The position numbers were made by a program, and so were the translations under genes. From NCBI GenBank assembly GCA_028281925.1, contig JANQIX010000108.1, forward strand, positions 1 through 63,006: a stretch of DNA of 63,006 nt, in the 5' to 3' direction. Origin of the DNA: Alphaproteobacteria bacterium. GTDB lineage: Bacteria > Pseudomonadota > Alphaproteobacteria > DSM-16000 > Inquilinaceae. The notes under the pieces were generated by a model, which ran no database searches, was not told the DNA's origin, and saw only the letters and a list, made by a program, of their open reading frames with translations. Below, one piece after another: positions 58,821 to 63,006 of this stretch (within the stretch, counting starts at the first letter, position 1; each line of letters opens with the position of its first letter).

Positions 58821-60548
58821 GTGGAAACGGTCATCAATCGAGCCGCCGCCCTGGCGGCGATCTTGGGTCTCTCGATCTCCGGGGAGGCTTCGGCCTATGT
58901 CGATCAGACGCCGGTATCCGCACAGGGGCCCTTCCAGGTTCGCGACTGTCCGTCCGCCGACACGCTGGCCGTACCGGTCCGCAGCACAGGCGCCGACATC
59001 GTCGCGCTCTACGCCAACGGCTATCAGATGGACACGGCCGACGGCGCACCGTTCGACGACCAGGGGTTGGATGTTACCCTCTCGCTGACCAACGACATTC
59101 TCGTCCAGCTTGAGGCGTATCTCGCGTGCGAGAGCCCGTTCCTGCGCGGCACCCAGGGGATGCTGAACCTGCTGGCCGACGTGACCGAGGCGGATCCACG
59201 GACGTCTGTCGTCGCCGTCTATCAGCATGCTTGGTCGAACGGCGGCGACTCACTGGTCGTGCGCGCCGGCATCGAGAGCCCGGCCGATCTGTCCGGCGCC
59301 ACGATAGTCGCCCAGGCCTATGGCCCGCATCTCGACTATATGGCGCGCGTCCTTGCCGACGCGCGCCGCGCCGCGGAAGAGGACGGCCAGACCTGGCAGC
59401 CGCCGCAGATCCTTTACACCACCGAATTGGTCGGCCTGTTCGGCGACACGCCTGGCCGCGCTTTCCTGGATGATGCAGCGGTCCAGGCGGCCTTCGTCCT
59501 CACCTCCGATGCCGAGGTCCTGACGGGCGGCGGCGTGGGCACCGGCGCGGAAGGGTCGGTGGAAGGCGCGCGCACGCTCTTGTCCACCACCTCGGCGAAC
59601 CGGGTCATCTCAGAGATCTATGCGGTCCGCGCCGACTATCTCGAGGCCAACCGGGATCAGATCGAGGCCTTCGTTCGCGCCCTCTTCGAATCCGAGGAGA
59701 CCGTTCGCGAAGACGTCCTGAAGCTGATCGTCGACTGGGAGGCGGTGGGAGACCACTTGCTGTCCGACCCGCAGGCGGTCGAAGAGGCCCGCCGCCTCTG
59801 GCAGAATGTCGAGACTACCGGCCTGCAAGGCAATGTGGATTGGGCGACCGATGCCCATCCCCGCAGCTTCCTGGCGGTCAACAACGAGATCCAGAGCATC
59901 TTCGTCGAGCTGGGCCTGCTGTCGACGGCCCACGCCCTAGCGACTGCCGGCTGGGACTATGCCGCGTTCACCGGAGGACTGTTCGACCAGCGGCGCACGA
60001 CGCTGCCCGGTTTCGATGACCAGGCCGCCGCCGACGCTGTCGACGCGCTGCGCACCGGCGATCAGATCGACGAGAACACCCTGTTCGAGTTCGAGATCTA
60101 CTTCGAGCCGAACCAGACGGATTTCCCGCCGGCGGATTATCGCGAAGACTTCGATCAGGCGATCGAGTTCGCGTCGACTTACGGCGGTGCGATCCTGTCG
60201 GTGGAGGGCCATAGCGACCCGCTGCGCTACCTGCGCCTGCAGCAGGATGAGGCGAGCGCGCGGGAGCTGCGGCGAGTCCGCCAGGCCGCCCGCAATCTCA
60301 GCCTGACCCGCGCCATGGCGGTTCGCGATGTGGTCCTGGACGTCGCCACGCAGCGGGGCTTCTCGCTGGATGAGAGCCAGTTCGTGACCGCCGGTCTCGG
60401 CATCCTGAGCCCCGCCACCGGCCTGTGCGGCGACGACCCCTGCCCGCCGCAGACCGAGGCGGAGTGGCAGTCGAACATGCGCGTCGTGTTCCGCGTGATC
60501 CAGCTTGAAGCCGAAGAGACCGTCTTTACCCCGCTGAATACCTGGTGA
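58821..60548 (+). CDS. Solute-binding (NMT1/ABC-type) domain fused to an OmpA-like domain
   Basis: A 575-residue protein starting at GTG 58821 (GAGGAGAGGAGCAGG before it); the longer frame overlaps the XpaC-like gene. A signal peptide is followed by a type II periplasmic binding-protein fold (about 40-390; LVVRAGIESPADLSGATIVAQAYG, then VRADYLEANRDQIEAFV, like NMT1/TauA-type proteins). A peptidoglycan-binding OmpA-type domain (about 420-565) has EGHSDPLRYLRL with the Asp kept and LSLTRAMAVRDVV. Such a fusion would hold a ligand sensor on the cell wall. Two Cys in LCGDDPC may form a disulfide. Confidence 0.8.
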   Translation: METVINRAAALAAILGLSISGEASAYVDQTPVSAQGPFQVRDCPSADTLAVPVRSTGADIVALYANGYQMDTADGAPFDDQGLDVTLSLTNDILVQLEAYLACESPFLRGTQGMLNLLADVTEADPRTSVVAVYQHAWSNGGDSLVVRAGIESPADLSGATIVAQAYGPHLDYMARVLADARRAAEEDGQTWQPPQILYTTELVGLFGDTPGRAFLDDAAVQAAFVLTSDAEVLTGGGVGTGAEGSVEGARTLLSTTSANRVISEIYAVRADYLEANRDQIEAFVRALFESEETVREDVLKLIVDWEAVGDHLLSDPQAVEEARRLWQNVETTGLQGNVDWATDAHPRSFLAVNNEIQSIFVELGLLSTAHALATAGWDYAAFTGGLFDQRRTTLPGFDDQAAADAVDALRTGDQIDENTLFEFEIYFEPNQTDFPPADYREDFDQAIEFASTYGGAILSVEGHSDPLRYLRLQQDEASARELRRVRQAARNLSLTRAMAVRDVVLDVATQRGFSLDESQFVTAGLGILSPATGLCGDDPCPPQTEAEWQSNMRVVFRVIQLEAEETVFTPLNTW

Positions 60549-60560
60549 CGGAGGATGCCG

Positions 60561-61364
60561 ATGCGAAGTCCGCTCACCCGAACCCGGGGGCGCTGGTGGC
60601 AGGCCGCACTGGCCGCCCCGCTACTGCTCGCTGCTTGCGACGGAGACGGCGAAGGATCGGCTGTACCCGTTGAGACAGCCGACAGTGTTCGCGCAGCGTC
60701 CCTGGCGGTCTGGCCCGAAACAACGGAGGCAGAAGCGTCCGCCGGCACCGTAACGCTGACGCGGACCAACATCGTCGCTGTGCTGGATATGAGCGGCAGC
60801 ATGGGGGAAACGGGATGCTCGGGATCCTACGCGACGCGCGTCGGCGCGGCTCGGGCAGCTTTAGCAGCGTGGCTCGACTCGGTACCGACGGAGGCCAATC
60901 TCAGCCTAATCGTATTCGAGAACGGCATCGTGTCGCTGCGCGTGCCGCTTGGGACCACCAATCGGGCAGACATCATCGCAGTCGTTGACGACGCCATACC
61001 CGGCGGCATGACCCCGTTGAACGATGCCGTGACCCTGGCGCGCTCGGTGCTGGAAAAGCAGGCTGCCCGCCAGCGCGGCTATGGCGAGTACCGGATCGTG
61101 GTCATCACCGACGGAGCCCATTCCGAAGGGCAGGATCCCGCCAGCGTCATCAACGAGATCTTTTCCAACCACGCCAATCCCATCGAGATTCACACCATCG
61201 GCTTCTGCATCGAAGGTTCCGCCCTCAACCGGCCCGGCGTCACGTACTATCAGAACGCCGACAATCCGGAGGATCTGAGGGCCGGGCTGGAAAGCGCCCT
61301 TGCCGAGGCCGACGCGTTCGACATCACACAATTCGCCGAAGACGGGGACCAGGAGGGGCAATGA
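60561..61364 (+). CDS. VWA-domain lipoprotein
   Basis: A 267-residue protein. ATG 60561 has GGAGG 6 nt upstream, better than ATG 60555. The lipobox LLAAC puts the lipidated Cys at 26. The von Willebrand A domain has the MIDAS DMSGSMG, the Thr of GGMTPLND and the Asp in ITDGAHSEG. VWA proteins bind partners through a metal ion. Its last codons overlap the next gene by 4 bp. Confidence 0.88.
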   Translation: MRSPLTRTRGRWWQAALAAPLLLAACDGDGEGSAVPVETADSVRAASLAVWPETTEAEASAGTVTLTRTNIVAVLDMSGSMGETGCSGSYATRVGAARAALAAWLDSVPTEANLSLIVFENGIVSLRVPLGTTNRADIIAVVDDAIPGGMTPLNDAVTLARSVLEKQAARQRGYGEYRIVVITDGAHSEGQDPASVINEIFSNHANPIEIHTIGFCIEGSALNRPGVTYYQNADNPEDLRAGLESALAEADAFDITQFAEDGDQEGQ

Positions 61365-62227
61365 GGCGTTTGGTATATGCAATCCTGGCAGCTCTGGCGC
61401 TTGCCGGGCTCCCGTCGTCATCCAGCGCGCAGATCGCCGAACCCGATGTGCGGATCGGCTGGACCGCCTGGGCCGATGCCGAGATCATCAGCAAAATGGC
61501 GGCCATCATCCTGCGGGACGGGATGGGCTACGATGTCGAGCTGACGCTGAGCGACATCGCCGTACAGTATCGCGGCGTGGCCGATGGCGATCTCGACGTG
61601 ATGCTGATGTCGTGGCAGCCGACGACGCATGAGGATTATCTGCGGCGCTACGGCCGGTCGCTGGTCGATGCGGGCGTGCTCTATGGCGGTGCGCGGCTGG
61701 GCTGGGCGGTCCCCGCCTATATTCCGGAGGCGGAGCTGTCTTCCATGGCGGACCTCGCCGATCCCCAGGTGCGCGAACGGCTGGGCGGACGGATCGTCGG
61801 CATCGACCCGGGTGCCGGCCTGATGCGGCTCAGCCGGCAGGCGCTGGAGACCTACGGCCTCGATTACGAGTTGACCGAAAGCAGCGGCCCCGCCATGACC
61901 CTGCAGCTGGGCCAGGCGATCGAGGCTGAAGACTGGGTTGTCGTCACCGCCTGGACGCCGCACTGGATCTTCTCTGAATACGAGCTGAGGTTCCTTGACG
62001 ATCCCCAGACCGTGATGGGTGGTGCTGAGGCCGTGCATGCCATGGTTCGGCCTGGGTTCGAGGAAAGCCAGCCGGAGCTCTACGGCTTCTTCCAGCGCAT
62101 GGAATTGAGCCTCGATCAGTTGCAGTCGTTGATGGCCGAGGCCCGCCGCACCTCGGCGCGTGAAGCCGTCTATGCCTTCGTTGAGGCCAATCAGGATCAG
62201 GTGCGCCGCTGGGTCACCGGGGAATAG
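61361..62227 (+). CDS. Glycine betaine/quaternary amine-type ABC substrate-binding protein
   Basis: A 288-residue periplasmic protein (signal peptide to about 24, SSAQI). The family segments are GWTAWADAEI, LMSWQPTTHEDY and AWTPHWIFSEYELRFLDDP; the Trp residues would form the aromatic cage for a quaternary ammonium group. No permease or ATPase gene follows. Its place at the end of an operon with VWA and OmpA proteins suggests sensing as well as, or instead of, uptake. Confidence 0.88.
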   Translation: MRRLVYAILAALALAGLPSSSSAQIAEPDVRIGWTAWADAEIISKMAAIILRDGMGYDVELTLSDIAVQYRGVADGDLDVMLMSWQPTTHEDYLRRYGRSLVDAGVLYGGARLGWAVPAYIPEAELSSMADLADPQVRERLGGRIVGIDPGAGLMRLSRQALETYGLDYELTESSGPAMTLQLGQAIEAEDWVVVTAWTPHWIFSEYELRFLDDPQTVMGGAEAVHAMVRPGFEESQPELYGFFQRMELSLDQLQSLMAEARRTSAREAVYAFVEANQDQVRRWVTGE

Positions 62228-62271
62228 CGCACCGAGGACCGAACATCAGGTTCGCGCCGACGAACGGCCCG

Positions 62272-63006
62272 TCACGCAAGCCAGAGATCGTTCTGGTCGA
62301 CGCCAGCCGCCAGGTTGGCGGCAGAGACATCCGGTGCATCGTCGTCCTCGATCGTCCCATTGGCGGTCGCTGTCGTAATCAGCGCACCGCCCGAGGCGTT
62401 GGAGAGGGTGACGGCAAAGGCCTCCTCCGGCTCCAGGTCGGTGTCGCCAGCGACGGAGACGGTGATGGTCTTGCTGGTCTCGCCGGCCGCAAAGGTCACC
62501 GTGCCGGAAGGCAGGCTGCCGCCGTCGAAATCCGATGCATCGGCCGCTGCCCCACTGATCCAGCTCCAACCCTCAAAGGTGCCTTTCGGGATAGCACCGG
62601 TGGGCATTGCGTCGTCCACCCAGACGGTTTCACCGCTGCCGTTGCTGACCCCGGCGCGGTCCCACAGCGCAGCACCGTCCCAAAGGGCGAACGACATGCC
62701 CGTCACCGTCGATCCCTCTAGATCGACGAGGCTTGCCGGCACCTCCAGCCTGACCCACTCGCCGGTCGTCGGCAGAGCGCCCATGTTGTAGGCCGCCGCC
62801 GTCCCGTTCACCGGCACATCCCAGTTGTCGCCCCAATAGGCCCGATGGTTCCACGTGCCGTCGTTCCACTGCAGCATCAGCCGGCTTGGGAGACTGGCCG
62901 GATCCAGATAGACATAGGCGAACAGCGTGTCGCCGGCCCCGACCTGGAGCGTCTCGGTGGCCCCTACGAAGTAATGCTGGTGATAGCCTGCCAGATCCGA
63001 CGACTC
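62272..63006 (-). CDS. Large Calx-beta-domain surface protein, C-terminal part
   Basis: The 5' part is beyond the right edge; the frame is open to base 63006, giving 244 residues. The first part seen resembles carbohydrate-binding-like modules of large repeat proteins (HQHYF, VYLDP, LMLQWNDGTWNH and VRLEVPA). A Calx-beta domain follows (FAAGETSKTITVSVAGDTDLEPEEAFAVTLSN then GTIEDDD). The ending NDLWLA is close to the conserved C-termini of RTX/Calx-beta proteins secreted by type I systems. It is convergent with the betaine-binding protein gene. Confidence 0.8.
   Translation of the reverse strand, partial: ESSDLAGYHQHYFVGATETLQVGAGDTLFAYVYLDPASLPSRLMLQWNDGTWNHRAYWGDNWDVPVNGTAAAYNMGALPTTGEWVRLEVPASLVDLEGSTVTGMSFALWDGAALWDRAGVSNGSGETVWVDDAMPTGAIPKGTFEGWSWISGAAADASDFDGGSLPSGTVTFAAGETSKTITVSVAGDTDLEPEEAFAVTLSNASGGALITTATANGTIEDDDAPDVSAANLAAGVDQNDLWLA

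Noticed and set aside
1..63006. CRISPR arrays, tRNA/rRNA genes, insertion sequences, prophage or integrase genes
   Set aside because: No regularly spaced direct repeats, no tRNA- or rRNA-like stretches, and no transposase or integrase motifs were seen in any frame.

Overview
This is a GC-rich, gene-dense chromosomal segment from an alphaproteobacterium. Codon use, short intergenic gaps, many ATGA stop/start overlaps and the gene repertoire (DUF2336 protein, alphaproteobacterial-type kaiBC, TRAP and ABC uptake operons, homogentisate pathway) suggest a Rhodospirillales-like lineage. That placement is an inference, because no rRNA is present. I saw no tRNA, rRNA, CRISPR array, insertion sequence or prophage. 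The left edge cuts a class III alcohol dehydrogenase and the right edge cuts a large Calx-beta protein.

Layout. 1-8.4 kb: end of glutathione-dependent formaldehyde dehydrogenase, an SGNH hydrolase, an alpha/beta hydrolase, then a minus-strand group with a 1219-residue Asp-box beta-propeller protein, a PQQ-like propeller protein and a small membrane protein, followed by a small secreted Cys-rich protein. 8.4-16 kb: HAD hydrolase, maleylacetoacetate isomerase, DsbA-like thioredoxin-fold protein, M48 metalloprotease with TPRs, a GGT-like lipoprotein, a PLP aminotransferase and a GNAT enzyme. 16-21.6 kb: hmgA and a fumarylacetoacetase-family gene with a divergent MarR regulator; with maiA they cover homogentisate to fumarate plus acetoacetate. 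They are followed by a TrpXYZ-like ABC importer. 21.8-26.3 kb: SMP-30 lactonase, fructokinase, rhomboid protease, an MFS transporter and a small exported protein.

26.6-39.7 kb is the most interesting part. kaiB and kaiC (no kaiA) are followed on the same strand by a GH13 enzyme, treZ and treY (trehalose from alpha-glucan). Next come a protein resembling an HPt plus receiver but lacking both phospho-acceptors, a pentapeptide-repeat protein, a DUF2336 protein and a cytoplasmic PAS histidine kinase. This looks like a non-cyanobacterial Kai timer beside a stress-protectant pathway and an unusual signalling cassette. Function and co-expression are inferred from gene order only.

39.8-44.2 kb: serA and serC, with a divergent membrane class III nucleotide cyclase. 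44.2-49.4 kb: an XRE-cupin regulator, a GNAT enzyme, a small membrane protein, a Rieske oxygenase, a cobalamin-type radical SAM enzyme and a PaaE-like reductase, forming a probable biosynthetic or modifying cluster of unknown product. 49.4-57 kb: a MaoC-like hydratase, a membrane protein, a nitroreductase, a LysR regulator, a TRAP transporter (dctP-dctQ-dctM) and an N-acyl-D-amino-acid deacylase. 57.2-62.2 kb: a cold-shock protein with a terminator, then a tight five-gene operon (OmpA-domain protein, XpaC-like membrane protein, solute-binding/OmpA fusion, VWA lipoprotein, glycine-betaine-type binding protein) that contains no ATPase or permease. This operon is the second candidate for an undescribed system.
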